Below, in pieces: positions 26,159 to 34,516 of a DNA stretch of 64,000 nt. Position 1 is the stretch's first letter. Each line of letters begins with the position of its first letter. The notes beneath the pieces were generated by a model. It did not search any database. It saw only the letters and a list, made by a program, of their open reading frames with translations, and was not told the origin of the DNA. This stretch comes from Myxococcus stipitatus (GTDB taxonomy: Bacteria; Myxococcota; Myxococcia; Myxococcales; Myxococcaceae), in the NCBI RefSeq assembly GCF_038561935.1, contig NZ_CP102770.1, positions 8,804,001 through 8,868,000 of the forward strand, read 5' to 3'. The position numbers and the translations under genes are program-made.

Positions 26159-29100
26159 GCCAGCGACGCTGGGGGCGACGACTGCTGTGGGGCCTGCTCG
26201 CCGGGGTGGGCCTGGTCGTGCTCGCGGTGGCGGGCGCGCTGCTGTGGGCGACGTCCGCGCCGGGTGAGCGCTGGCTGCTGCACAAGGGGCTGGGGCTGGC
26301 CAACGAGCAGTTCGCCGGGCGGCTGGAAGTCGGTGGGCTGGATGTGGACCTGCCGGGCGCCATCCTCACGGGCGTGAAGCTGTATGACCCGGAGGGCGAG
26401 CTGGTGGCGGAGATTGCCCGCGTGGAAGCACGCGTGCGACCCGGCGCGCTCCTGAGTCAGCACGTGGACCTCACGAGGGCCCGCGTGGAAGCCCCCCGCC
26501 TCTACCTGGCCCAGGACGAGCGAGGATTGAATCTCTCTCGCGCGCTCGCCGCGCGGGTCTCCAAACCCGAGGAGCCGCCCTCTCCGCGCGGGAAGCTCCG
26601 CGTGGACCTCCAGGAGCTGGTGCTCGAGGACGGCCACGTCGACTTCAAGCAGGAGCTGGACGACGACGGCGAGCGCCACGTGCGCCTGGAGGACTTCGAC
26701 GCCCGAGGCAGCGGGAGCTACGCCGTGGCGACGCGCGGCTTCACCGTGGCGCTGGAGTCCACCGGTGGGCTCGCCCTGCCCGTGAAGGGCCCGCTCCGGT
26801 TGAACGTGAAGGGCAGTGGCCAGGAGGACTCGCTCCAGGCCGACGTGAGCCTGGACCTCGCGGGGCTCGTGCTGGACGCGACGGCTTCGATGACGCTCCC
26901 GGCGGACACGGCTCCGGGAGAGCCTCCGGGCGTGTTGAAGGTGAACGCGGACGTGCGCCAGCTCACCGTGCCTCCGGACCTGACGCGCGGCTTCGTCCCC
27001 ACCTGGCCGCTGCGCGCGCCCGTGAGCCTCATGGGCAAGGTGGGGCTCGAAGGCGAGCGGGTGTTCGCGAACGTCCAAGGCAAGGCCGCGGAGGCGACCT
27101 TCGAGGTGAAGGGCGACGTGAACCTGGAGCGCCTGCGCACCGAGGGCCTCATCGTGAAGGCGCGCGGCGTGGACCTCTCCGCGCTGGTGGACTCGGGCCC
27201 CAAGACGAACCTCTCCGCGGACCTCATGGCGAAGGGGGGTGGCACGAGCCTGGAGACCCTCGACGGAGAGGTGGACCTGACGGTGTCTCCCTCGCGATAC
27301 CTGGGCCAGCCGCTGGGGCCCGTGGAGCTGAAGGCCTCCGCGAAGGACGGCCACTACACGCTGTCCCGTCTGCGCGTGCTGGTCCCCGGCGCGTCCCTCC
27401 ACGCGCAGGGCGATGGCACCACGAAGGCCCTTCGGGTGAAGGGCGGACTGACGGCGGGCGACCTCTCGCTGCTGTCCCAGGCCCTGACGCGACTCCTGCC
27501 CGGCACGTCCCCTCCCCTGGCGGGAAGCGGCACGCTGGAGTTCCGCGTGGAGGGCTCCGCGCGAGCGCCCGGCATCAACGCCCAGGGGACCTTCACCTCG
27601 CTGGCCTATGGCGACTTCGCGGTGAAGAACCTCACGCTCAACGCCGAGGTCCCCGACGTCACCCATCCCCTCTCCGCGGACGCGACGGTGGTGGTGGGGG
27701 AGCTGCGCGCCGGTGCCCGCCAGTTCCGGGACGTGTCCGCCAACTTCACCACGGAGGGGAGGAAGCTGGAGGCCAGCGTGCGCGCCCTGGGTGACACGAT
27801 GCTCGGCCTCACGCTGTCGGGACTGGTGGATGAAGACACCCACGGTCTGCAGCTCCAGGCGATGACCCTCTCGTGGCCGGAGGCCACCTGGAAGCTCCAG
27901 GCCCCCACCCACGTGCGACTCGACAGCGGCGAGGTGGCGGTGGAGCCCGCGCTCAAGCTGACGTCCGATGCGCAGGAAATCTCCGTGCTCGGCTCGCTCA
28001 TCGGAGAACAGCTCACCGCCCGCGTGGACCTGGAGGCCGTGGACCTGTCGCGGCTGCCTCGGCTGGCCGTCCCCGAGTCGCTCGGGCTGGGCGGCACGGT
28101 GTCGGGCTTCGTCACCGCGAAGGGCCGCCTGGCGCGCCCCGATGCCCAGGCGCAGGTGCGCTGGCGCGATGGCCGCGTGGCGGAGTACTCGGACATCCAG
28201 GTGTCGCTCGACGGGCGCTACGAGAAGGACCGCGCCACGGGGAAGCTGACGGCGTCGAATCCAGCGGCCCGCGTCTCCGCCGACTTCGATGTGCCGGTGC
28301 AGGGCGTGCTCAAGCGGCGCAGGGACACACTGGACCTCACCGTCCGGCTGGAGAACCTGGACGTCACCCAGGCCATGGCGCTGCTGAAGCGCACGGAGCC
28401 GGTGACGGGGACGGCCTCCGGCGAGCTGCGCATCCACGGCACCGCGAGAGACCCGCGGCTGACGCTTCGACTCAACGGCCAGGCGCTGAACTACACCGCG
28501 CCGCCTCCGGGCTTCTCGCTGAAGCAGCCGCTGGACCTGGAGCTGCACGCGGCGTCGGACGCACAGGACGGCACGCTCGACGCGCGCGTCGACGTGAAGG
28601 GCCTGGGCTCCCAGACGTACGTCGTCCTGCACACGCCCTTCACGCTGGGCGGGATGCTGGCGCACCCGCCCAAGGCCGATGACCTGCTGTCGGCCTCGGT
28701 GGACCTGGAGGCGCGCGTGGCGGACCTGCCCCTGGCCCAGTTCGAGGGCGTGGGCGGACTCGAGGAGCCGGGAGGCACCGTCTCCGCGCAGCTCTTCCTC
28801 ACCGGCTCCGCGATGGTGCCGCAGGCGCGCATGAGCGTGAAGGCCTCGGGCCTCACGGCGTATGGACTGCCGCCCGTGGATGGCCAGCTCGGCGTCGTGG
28901 GCGATGACCAGGATGTGCGCGTGACGCTGGCGGCGCAGCGCGAGGACAAGCCGCTGGTGCAACTGGACGTCACGCTGGAGGCCCCGCTGGGCGCGCTCCA
29001 GGACCAGGAGGTCTACGGACACATTCCCCTCCAGCTCAAGGGCCGGCTGGGCCCCATGCCGATTCAGCACCTGCCCGGCGTGGCGAAGGCGAGCGTGAAG

Positions 29101-30849
29101 AGCACGACGAACTCCCGCTCCGTCGCGCCCGAGTCCAAGAGCCTCCAGGGCGAGCTCGCGGTGGAGCTGACCGCGAGAGGAACGCTCGACACGCCCCACA
29201 TCGAGCTCACCGCGGGCGCGCAGAAGCTCGGCATGGGCGACCTGGCGCTCGGACAGGCGCGGGTGCAGTACGGCTATCAGAACGCCCGCTCCACCTTCGA
29301 CGTGCTGCTCTCCGCTCCGGCGGGAGGCACCCTGCACGTGGATGGAAACGTGGCGCTGGACGTGTCCCTGCCCGCGCTTCGCAAGGGCCTGGACACCGCG
29401 CGCGCGCCGCTGGACGTGACGCTCAACGCGCGCGACTTCGACCCGTCCTTCCTCTCCGGCGCGGTGGAGGTGGTGCGCGGCGTGGGCGGGATGATTCAAG
29501 CGGACGCGAAGCTCACCGGCACCGTCGCCGCGCCCATCTTCCGGGGCACGCTGCAATGGAAGGACGGCAAGCTCGCGCTGATGGGCATGGGCGAGTACCG
29601 CGACATCCAGCTCGACCTCGATGCGACGCAGGAGGCGCTGTCGGTGAAGAAGCTGGCCGTGAAGGCCGGCGGAGGCTCGCTCTGGCTGGAGGCGCCGCTG
29701 ACCGCCACGAGCACCCGGAATGGGGAGTACGAGCTGTCCAGCCCCGCGGAGAAGCCCTACCCGCTGCGCGCCCAGAACTTCCCCATCGTCTACGACGACC
29801 AGCTCATGGCGCTGTTGAGCATGCGCGCGAAGGTGGAGGGCACGCTGTCCAACCACCTGGTCAACCTGCGCAACGTCTCCATCCCCGAGGCCACCATCGA
29901 GCTGCCGGAGGTGAAGCGCAAGGACCTCCAGGCCATGGGGCGCCCCGACGATATCGTGCTCGTGCGGCGCGGCGTCCCGCTCGAGCGGCGCAAGCGCAAG
30001 CAACCCCAGCAGCCCTCTCCCGGCGAGCCCCAGCCGGAGACACCGCAGGCCCCGGCGACACCTCCGCCCGAGCAAGAGGCGACCGAGCCCGGCGACGAGT
30101 CCTCGCCCTCGCGCGCCTACTGGGTGAACGTGAATGCGCCGCGCAACCTCTGGGTGAAGGGCTCCGACGTCAACGTGGAGCTGGGGCTGTCCGAGGACTT
30201 CCGCATCGAATACACCGACCAGGCGCGCCTCTTCGGACAGGTGCGTGTGCTGCGCGGACGGGTGGACGTGCTGGGCCGGCGCTTCGATGTCCAGCGCGAC
30301 AGCATCGTGAGCTTCACCGGCCCGCCCGCCGTCCCCTACATCAACGTCACCGCCGAGCACCGCAACGAGACGGCCAACGTCACCGTGTTCGTCACCATCC
30401 GAGGCCAGGGGCGCGACTTCACGCTGAAGCCCACCAGCGAGCCGCCCATGCCCGAGTCCGAAATCTACACGCTGCTCGCCACCGGCCGGCGCACCCTGGA
30501 GCGAGGCTCCGGCGCATCCATGACGGCCAGCGCCCAGGCCGCGTCGGTGGTGGGCTCGCTCGTCGCCAACGAGGCTCGCAAGGCCCTGGCCGCCAAGCTT
30601 CCGCTGGATGTGCTCTCCATCGAAGCGGGGGGCTCGGGCATCGCCGGCACCAAGCTGGAGGTGGGCACGTACGTCACCGACAAGATTTATGTCGGCTACA
30701 CCGGACGCGTCGGCGCCAACGTGCAGCAGGGAGAGAACTCCAACGCGGTCCGATTCGAGTACCAGTTCGGACCGCGCTGGAGCCTGGAAGGTCAGTACGG
30801 CGACGCGCGCTCGGGCGGTCTCGACCTCATCTGGAGCAACGAGTACTGA
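26155..30849 (+). CDS. tamB: TamB-like translocation/assembly module protein
   Basis: The protein has 1564 residues, starting at a TTG (26155) that overlaps the tamA stop as TTGA, so translation is coupled. An N-terminal signal anchor (LLWGLLAGVGLVVLAVAGALL) is followed by an AsmA/TamB-type N-terminal part (GRLEVGGLDVDLPGAILTGV). A long repetitive beta-rich region fits a lipid-groove bridge across the periplasm. The DUF490/TamB C-terminal domain includes RVLRGRVDVLGRRFDVQRDS, TGRRTLERGSG and EYQFGPRWSLEGQYGD. A Pro/Glu-rich linker (about 1285-1320) interrupts the repeats just before the C-terminal domain. TamB proteins work with TamA in outer-membrane biogenesis and phospholipid transport (family knowledge). 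Confidence 0.92.
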   Translation: MSQRRWGRRLLWGLLAGVGLVVLAVAGALLWATSAPGERWLLHKGLGLANEQFAGRLEVGGLDVDLPGAILTGVKLYDPEGELVAEIARVEARVRPGALLSQHVDLTRARVEAPRLYLAQDERGLNLSRALAARVSKPEEPPSPRGKLRVDLQELVLEDGHVDFKQELDDDGERHVRLEDFDARGSGSYAVATRGFTVALESTGGLALPVKGPLRLNVKGSGQEDSLQADVSLDLAGLVLDATASMTLPADTAPGEPPGVLKVNADVRQLTVPPDLTRGFVPTWPLRAPVSLMGKVGLEGERVFANVQGKAAEATFEVKGDVNLERLRTEGLIVKARGVDLSALVDSGPKTNLSADLMAKGGGTSLETLDGEVDLTVSPSRYLGQPLGPVELKASAKDGHYTLSRLRVLVPGASLHAQGDGTTKALRVKGGLTAGDLSLLSQALTRLLPGTSPPLAGSGTLEFRVEGSARAPGINAQGTFTSLAYGDFAVKNLTLNAEVPDVTHPLSADATVVVGELRAGARQFRDVSANFTTEGRKLEASVRALGDTMLGLTLSGLVDEDTHGLQLQAMTLSWPEATWKLQAPTHVRLDSGEVAVEPALKLTSDAQEISVLGSLIGEQLTARVDLEAVDLSRLPRLAVPESLGLGGTVSGFVTAKGRLARPDAQAQVRWRDGRVAEYSDIQVSLDGRYEKDRATGKLTASNPAARVSADFDVPVQGVLKRRRDTLDLTVRLENLDVTQAMALLKRTEPVTGTASGELRIHGTARDPRLTLRLNGQALNYTAPPPGFSLKQPLDLELHAASDAQDGTLDARVDVKGLGSQTYVVLHTPFTLGGMLAHPPKADDLLSASVDLEARVADLPLAQFEGVGGLEEPGGTVSAQLFLTGSAMVPQARMSVKASGLTAYGLPPVDGQLGVVGDDQDVRVTLAAQREDKPLVQLDVTLEAPLGALQDQEVYGHIPLQLKGRLGPMPIQHLPGVAKASVKSTTNSRSVAPESKSLQGELAVELTARGTLDTPHIELTAGAQKLGMGDLALGQARVQYGYQNARSTFDVLLSAPAGGTLHVDGNVALDVSLPALRKGLDTARAPLDVTLNARDFDPSFLSGAVEVVRGVGGMIQADAKLTGTVAAPIFRGTLQWKDGKLALMGMGEYRDIQLDLDATQEALSVKKLAVKAGGGSLWLEAPLTATSTRNGEYELSSPAEKPYPLRAQNFPIVYDDQLMALLSMRAKVEGTLSNHLVNLRNVSIPEATIELPEVKRKDLQAMGRPDDIVLVRRGVPLERRKRKQPQQPSPGEPQPETPQAPATPPPEQEATEPGDESSPSRAYWVNVNAPRNLWVKGSDVNVELGLSEDFRIEYTDQARLFGQVRVLRGRVDVLGRRFDVQRDSIVSFTGPPAVPYINVTAEHRNETANVTVFVTIRGQGRDFTLKPTSEPPMPESEIYTLLATGRRTLERGSGASMTASAQAASVVGSLVANEARKALAAKLPLDVLSIEAGGSGIAGTKLEVGTYVTDKIYVGYTGRVGANVQQGENSNAVRFEYQFGPRWSLEGQYGDARSGGLDLIWSNEY

Positions 30850-30856
30850 GCGCGGG

Positions 30857-31909
30857 CTACAGCCAGTACATCTCGAAGCACGCGCCCACCGGACCCGCGC
30901 CGCTGTTGGGTGCCATGGGCGCGCTCACCCACGCGCCGCCCACGCCGCACTGACTCCACTGCTGGTCGGAGGAGGACTGCACACACGTGCGCGCGGGCAC
31001 CGAGCGGCCCAGCGTGGCGGAGGAGCACCACGGCCACTCCTGCGTGCAGGTGGTGGGCTTCGTCGTGCTGCCCGCGGTGAAGGTGCCGCCCACGCACTGA
31101 CGCCACATCGCGTCCGAGGAGCTCTGCACACAGCCCAGGTCCGGCACCGTCGTGCCCGCCGTCTCCGACACACAGCCCGTCGTCGGCCCGCCCCAGTTGA
31201 AGCCGCCCGAGGCGTAGCGGTTGTAGATGACCGCCACCAGCGACGAGCCCCCCACCGTGGTGCGGCCACACTGCGTCGCGTACGCGCCCACCCACGGCGT
31301 ATACGTGTACAGCGCCGCGGTGGCCTTGTTCACCGGCTTCACCGAGCACGGGTCCAGCGTCGCCTTCGTCGTCCCCACCTTCCAGCCCGAGACGGTGGGC
31401 CGCCCCGCGTCCAGGTCCGTGAAGTAGCCGCGCAGCTTCTTCGCCGAACACTCAATCTGCTTCCCGAAGCCGACGTACTGCGCATCACAGCCGCTGCTGT
31501 CCGGACAGCCACAGCCCGTCGCCTTCGACAGGTTGTTGGAGGTGCCGCTCTGCACCAGGCTCGACTCCACCTGGATGCGCGCCAGCATGTACAGCGGGCT
31601 GATGCCATACGCCTTCGAGCGCTCCACGATGAGCGCCGCCGCCGTCTTGTTGCTGAACGCCGGGTCCTTGTACGTCGCCAGATACGAGCCCTGCTGCGTC
31701 AGGAACGCCTGCACCTGCTCGGTGGTGATCCACTGGTGGCCCAGCAGGTTCGAGTCCTCCAGGAGCCGATGCATGTCGTACTTCACCGTCGCTTCCTGAA
31801 GCACCTGTCCGGTGAGCTCGTCGATGACCTCACCTTGCCCTTCATCGACGGGACCACAACCAACCGCCAGCACCACCGGCACCACGAGACACCACAGTCG
31901 CAGCTTCAT
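30857..31909 (-). CDS. Lysozyme-like/glucosaminidase-like lipoprotein
   Basis: The protein has 350 residues from the ATG at 31909; an in-frame start at 31987 would precede the signal peptide. The lipobox is VLAVGC, Cys18. Residues about 40-250 include AFLTQQGSYLATY, AAALIVERSKAYGISPLYML and ARIQVESSLVQSG, resembling lysozyme-like or endo-glucosaminidase folds with a candidate catalytic Glu in QVESS. A Cys cluster (TGCGCPDSSGC) follows. Near the C-terminus two copies of CVQSSSDxxWxQC each occur with a following Gly-rich turn. It is probably a periplasmic or surface murein-active protein; the exact enzyme class is unproven. It converges on tamB. Confidence 0.68.
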   Translation of the reverse strand: MKLRLWCLVVPVVLAVGCGPVDEGQGEVIDELTGQVLQEATVKYDMHRLLEDSNLLGHQWITTEQVQAFLTQQGSYLATYKDPAFSNKTAAALIVERSKAYGISPLYMLARIQVESSLVQSGTSNNLSKATGCGCPDSSGCDAQYVGFGKQIECSAKKLRGYFTDLDAGRPTVSGWKVGTTKATLDPCSVKPVNKATAALYTYTPWVGAYATQCGRTTVGGSSLVAVIYNRYASGGFNWGGPTTGCVSETAGTTVPDLGCVQSSSDAMWRQCVGGTFTAGSTTKPTTCTQEWPWCSSATLGRSVPARTCVQSSSDQQWSQCGVGGAWVSAPMAPNSGAGPVGACFEMYWL

Positions 31910-32013
31910 CACGACCTCGGGGGGATGCGCCGCGCCCATCGAGCAGCCCAGGCCACCCCTCGGGCTCGGCTGGGGGGGAACCGCCACGTCTATCCGGCTC
32001 GAATGTCACGATT

Positions 32014-32026
32014 CAAGAATTTCTTG
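32014..32026. promoter_or_regulatory. Candidate operator palindrome in a divergent AT-rich promoter region
   Basis: CAAGAA-T-TTCTTG (6-1-6 perfect inverted repeat) sits in the most AT-rich stretch (about 32000-32065) of the region between the divergent lysozyme-like (starts 31909) and TIM-barrel-like (starts 32160) lipoprotein genes. This fits a regulator site or promoter-spacer element. No specific regulator is assigned. Confidence 0.4.
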
Positions 32027-32159
32027 TTTTCAATGACTGGCGGATTATTTCCAGACAATTGAATGACACACTGCGAGACGCCGGCAGTGGAGGCCGCGGG
32101 CCTGGAGACATGTGTGCCTTGAGCCTCACGGGGACAGGCGCGCTAGCCTTTGGCTCACC

Positions 32160-33491
32160 ATGCGCGAGCCCGCCCCCACGCGGCTGATGTGGCTTCTCCC
32201 TCTCACGATGTCTCTGTTCATCCTGGGCGGCTGCCCCGGCTCGGGCGGAGAGAACCCTCCTCCCGAGGGTGACGGAGGCACGAACACGCCGGATGGCGGT
32301 GGCACCGGAAACCCCGATGGAGGCCCCACCGGCACCACCTGCCTGAGCGAGCCATTGCTCACGTCGCTGGGGAAGAACCGGCTCCTCGTGGGCGCGCAGA
32401 TGGAGGACCGCACGGCGGCGAGCGTCCCGTTCGATATGCGCTACCTGTACGTCGCGAGTGGACTGGTCGACTCGGCGAACGTGTGCACGTCGTGCACGAC
32501 GGGATGCTCCACGAAGGGCACGTCCTGCGCGGGCGGCGGGTGCATGTGGTGGGGCTGCTGGCAGGACACCTCGCAGCCGCCGGGTGACTACGTGCGCGGC
32601 TTCGTGTCCCGGGCGGGCGACCGCCAGCAGATTCCCTTCATCACCTACTACCAACAGCTCCTGAGCAGCGGGAAGGCCGAGGGCGAGCAGCAGCTCCAGT
32701 CGCTCAACGACGTGGCCCTGATGCGGCGCTACTTCGGGGACTGGCGCTTCACGCTGCAGCAGGTGGGCAACGCTCGCGCGCTGCTCCACATCGAGCCGGA
32801 CCTGTGGGGCTACCTCCAGTTCTTCTCCCAGGGCAATCCGCGCACGGTGCCCGCGCAGGTGGCCAGCGCCAACCCCACGGACTGCGCGGGGATGGCGAAC
32901 GATGCGTCGGGGCTGAGCCGGTGCATGATTGCGATGGCTCGCAAGTACGCGCCCAACGCGAAGGTGGGTCTGCACGCGAGCCCCTGGGCCACGCGCATCG
33001 ACGTCTACACGAACACGAACACGTCCTTCGACGTGAATGGCGAGGCGCGGAAGGTGGCGGACTTCCTCCTCGCGCTGGGCGCGGCGGACACCGACTTCGT
33101 GGTGGTGGAGGCGTCGGACCGCGACGCGGGCTACTACGAGCAGCGGCAGAGCGAGAACACGTGGTGGGACACGGGGAACACCACCCTGCCCCACTTCCAC
33201 CAGGCCTTCGGCTGGGCCCGCGCCATCTCCGAGCGGCTCAACAAGCCGAACTTCTGGTGGCAGCTCCCGGTCGGCAACATGAGCCTGCCGAACAGCGACA
33301 CGAAGTGGCGGGACAACCGCGTGGACTACTTCTTCACGCACACCGCCGAGGTCGCCGCCTCCCACGCTGCGGGCTTCTCCTTCGGCGCGGGCAACGACGA
33401 GCAGACCACGCCGGAGACGGACAACGGCAACCTGGCCAACCACGTGCGTGCGTACAGGAACGCCGGCGGCCAGGTGCCTTGCGCGCGGTAG
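32160..33491 (+). CDS. Secreted lipoprotein, possible TIM-barrel glycosidase-like
   Basis: The protein has 443 residues from the ATG at 32160; an earlier in-frame start at 32112 precedes the signal peptide. The lipobox is ILGGC, Cys25. A Gly/Asp/Pro-rich linker (about 26-60, PDGGGTGNPDGG) joins a domain with four close Cys (VCTSCTTGCSTKGTSC). The rest reads like a (beta/alpha)8 barrel: LLVGAQM; VRGFVSRAG; LLHIEPDLWGYLQF; KVGLHASPWATRI; DFVVVEASDRDAGYYE; FWWQLPVGNM. A conserved Glu in HIEPD and another in VVEAS could be catalytic (inference). The family is not identified. It stands alone, followed by a terminator. Confidence 0.66.
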   Translation: MREPAPTRLMWLLPLTMSLFILGGCPGSGGENPPPEGDGGTNTPDGGGTGNPDGGPTGTTCLSEPLLTSLGKNRLLVGAQMEDRTAASVPFDMRYLYVASGLVDSANVCTSCTTGCSTKGTSCAGGGCMWWGCWQDTSQPPGDYVRGFVSRAGDRQQIPFITYYQQLLSSGKAEGEQQLQSLNDVALMRRYFGDWRFTLQQVGNARALLHIEPDLWGYLQFFSQGNPRTVPAQVASANPTDCAGMANDASGLSRCMIAMARKYAPNAKVGLHASPWATRIDVYTNTNTSFDVNGEARKVADFLLALGAADTDFVVVEASDRDAGYYEQRQSENTWWDTGNTTLPHFHQAFGWARAISERLNKPNFWWQLPVGNMSLPNSDTKWRDNRVDYFFTHTAEVAASHAAGFSFGAGNDEQTTPETDNGNLANHVRAYRNAGGQVPCAR

Positions 33492-33510
33492 CCGTCACGG
33501 ACATCGGGTG

Positions 33511-33533
33511 ACACCGGAGACAACCTCCGGTGT
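33511..33533 (+). terminator. Intrinsic-type hairpin after the 32160-33491 gene
   Basis: A perfect 9-bp stem, ACACCGGAG (33511-33519) and CTCCGGTGT (33525-33533), with loop ACAAC is followed by TTCACCT. It begins 20 bases after the stop. Confidence 0.65.
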
Positions 33534-33578
33534 TTCACCTCCTCGGACGCCTCGGGATGGAGCGTCCGGGGAGGCCCC

Positions 33579-34043
33579 ATGTCTGTCGTTCGTTCCACGC
33601 CACCCGCGCGCGCTCTCTCGGCGGGGGTCATCGCGCTCGCGCTGGGCACGTTGATGTGCGGCGACGGACTCCCGTGGCTGAACACCCACGACGCGCCGCT
33701 CGGCGACTACGAGGTGTCCGCGGAATGGCCCGTGCTCCCCCAGGGCTATGTGCTCGGGGAAGTGACGGGGGTCGCGGTGGACTCGAAGGACCGAGTCTTC
33801 ATCTTCCACCGCGCGGACAAGCAGTGGGACAACGACTCGGTCATCACCCTCCCCACCGTGCTCGTGATGGACGGGGACAGCGGCGAGGTCATCGCCACCT
33901 GGGGCGCGAACCTGTTCAAGGTGCCCCATGGGCTGTCCATCGACGCGGAGGACAACGTGTGGCTCACGGATGTGAAGCTCAATCGCGTCTACAAGTTCTC
34001 GCCAGAGGGGCAGCTGCTGCTTCAGGTCGGGGAGGACTCTTGA
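33579..34043 (+). CDS. N-terminal half of an NHL/PAL-type beta-propeller
   Basis: The 154-residue protein has an N-terminal hydrophobic signal (ALSAGVIALALGTLMC, weak lipobox). It then begins a six-bladed NHL propeller as in peptidyl-alpha-hydroxyglycine amidating-lyase-like proteins: GYVLGEVTGVAVDSKDRVFI, then PTVLVMDGDSGEVIATWG, then FKVPHGLSIDAEDNVWLTDV and RVYKFSPEGQLLLQVGE. It stops where the family normally continues (into FNQPTDVAVAP-type blades). The next gene overlaps by TTGA and supplies just those blades. Alone it holds about two and a half to three blades. The two products probably assemble, or the pair is a recently split gene. Confidence 0.7.
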   Translation: MSVVRSTPPARALSAGVIALALGTLMCGDGLPWLNTHDAPLGDYEVSAEWPVLPQGYVLGEVTGVAVDSKDRVFIFHRADKQWDNDSVITLPTVLVMDGDSGEVIATWGANLFKVPHGLSIDAEDNVWLTDVKLNRVYKFSPEGQLLLQVGEDS

Positions 34044-34510
34044 GCCGGCGATTGCTCCCTGGGTTCGGGGTGATGCTCGTGGCGTCGTGGCTTGGCGGAT
34101 GCTCTGACTCGCCGCTCGTGTTCGACCAGCCCACGGATGTGGCCGTCGCACCCAATGGCGACTTCTACGTGGCGGATGGCTACGGCCACACACGCGTGGC
34201 GCGGTTCCGCGCGGATGGGACGTTCCTGACGCAGTGGAAGGGACCTGAACTTGGCCGCCCCTGGGGCCTCAGCATGGGACGGGATGGCTTCTTGTATGTG
34301 ATTGATGGTGGGGACCAGAGCGCGGACCACCCTCGGGCCCGGGCCCTGAAGCTCGACCTGGAGGGGAACGTCGTCGCGCGCTGGGGGCGCCATGGGCGCG
34401 AGGCGGGCCAGTTCGACTGGGGCCATGACATCGCCGTGGACAGCCGAGGCCAGGTCTACGTCGTCGACATCCGAGGCCGCCGGGTGCAGAAGTTCCGCCC
34501 CGTGGAGTGA
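34040..34510 (+). CDS. C-terminal half of the split NHL propeller, separate lipoprotein
   Basis: The 156-residue protein starts at a TTG (34040) overlapping the previous stop (TTGA). It opens with its own signal peptide and lipobox (FGVMLVASWLGGC, Cys21). Then follow NHL blades FDQPTDVAVAPNGDFYVADG, TRVARFRADGTFLTQWKGPE, WGLSMGRDGFLYVIDGGDQ and the final blade FDWGHDIAVDSRGQVYVVDI with RRVQKF. This is where a full-length propeller would continue after the upstream gene product. The signal peptide shows it is not a simple in-frame stop but a separately exported chain. Confidence 0.7.
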   Translation: MSRRLLPGFGVMLVASWLGGCSDSPLVFDQPTDVAVAPNGDFYVADGYGHTRVARFRADGTFLTQWKGPELGRPWGLSMGRDGFLYVIDGGDQSADHPRARALKLDLEGNVVARWGRHGREAGQFDWGHDIAVDSRGQVYVVDIRGRRVQKFRPVE

Positions 34511-34516
34511 GCGCGG

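Noticed and set aside
26131-30360. A 1409-codon open frame antisense to tamB
   Set aside because: It is His/Arg/Gln-rich nonsense without motifs, a shadow of GC-rich third positions in the real TamB frame.
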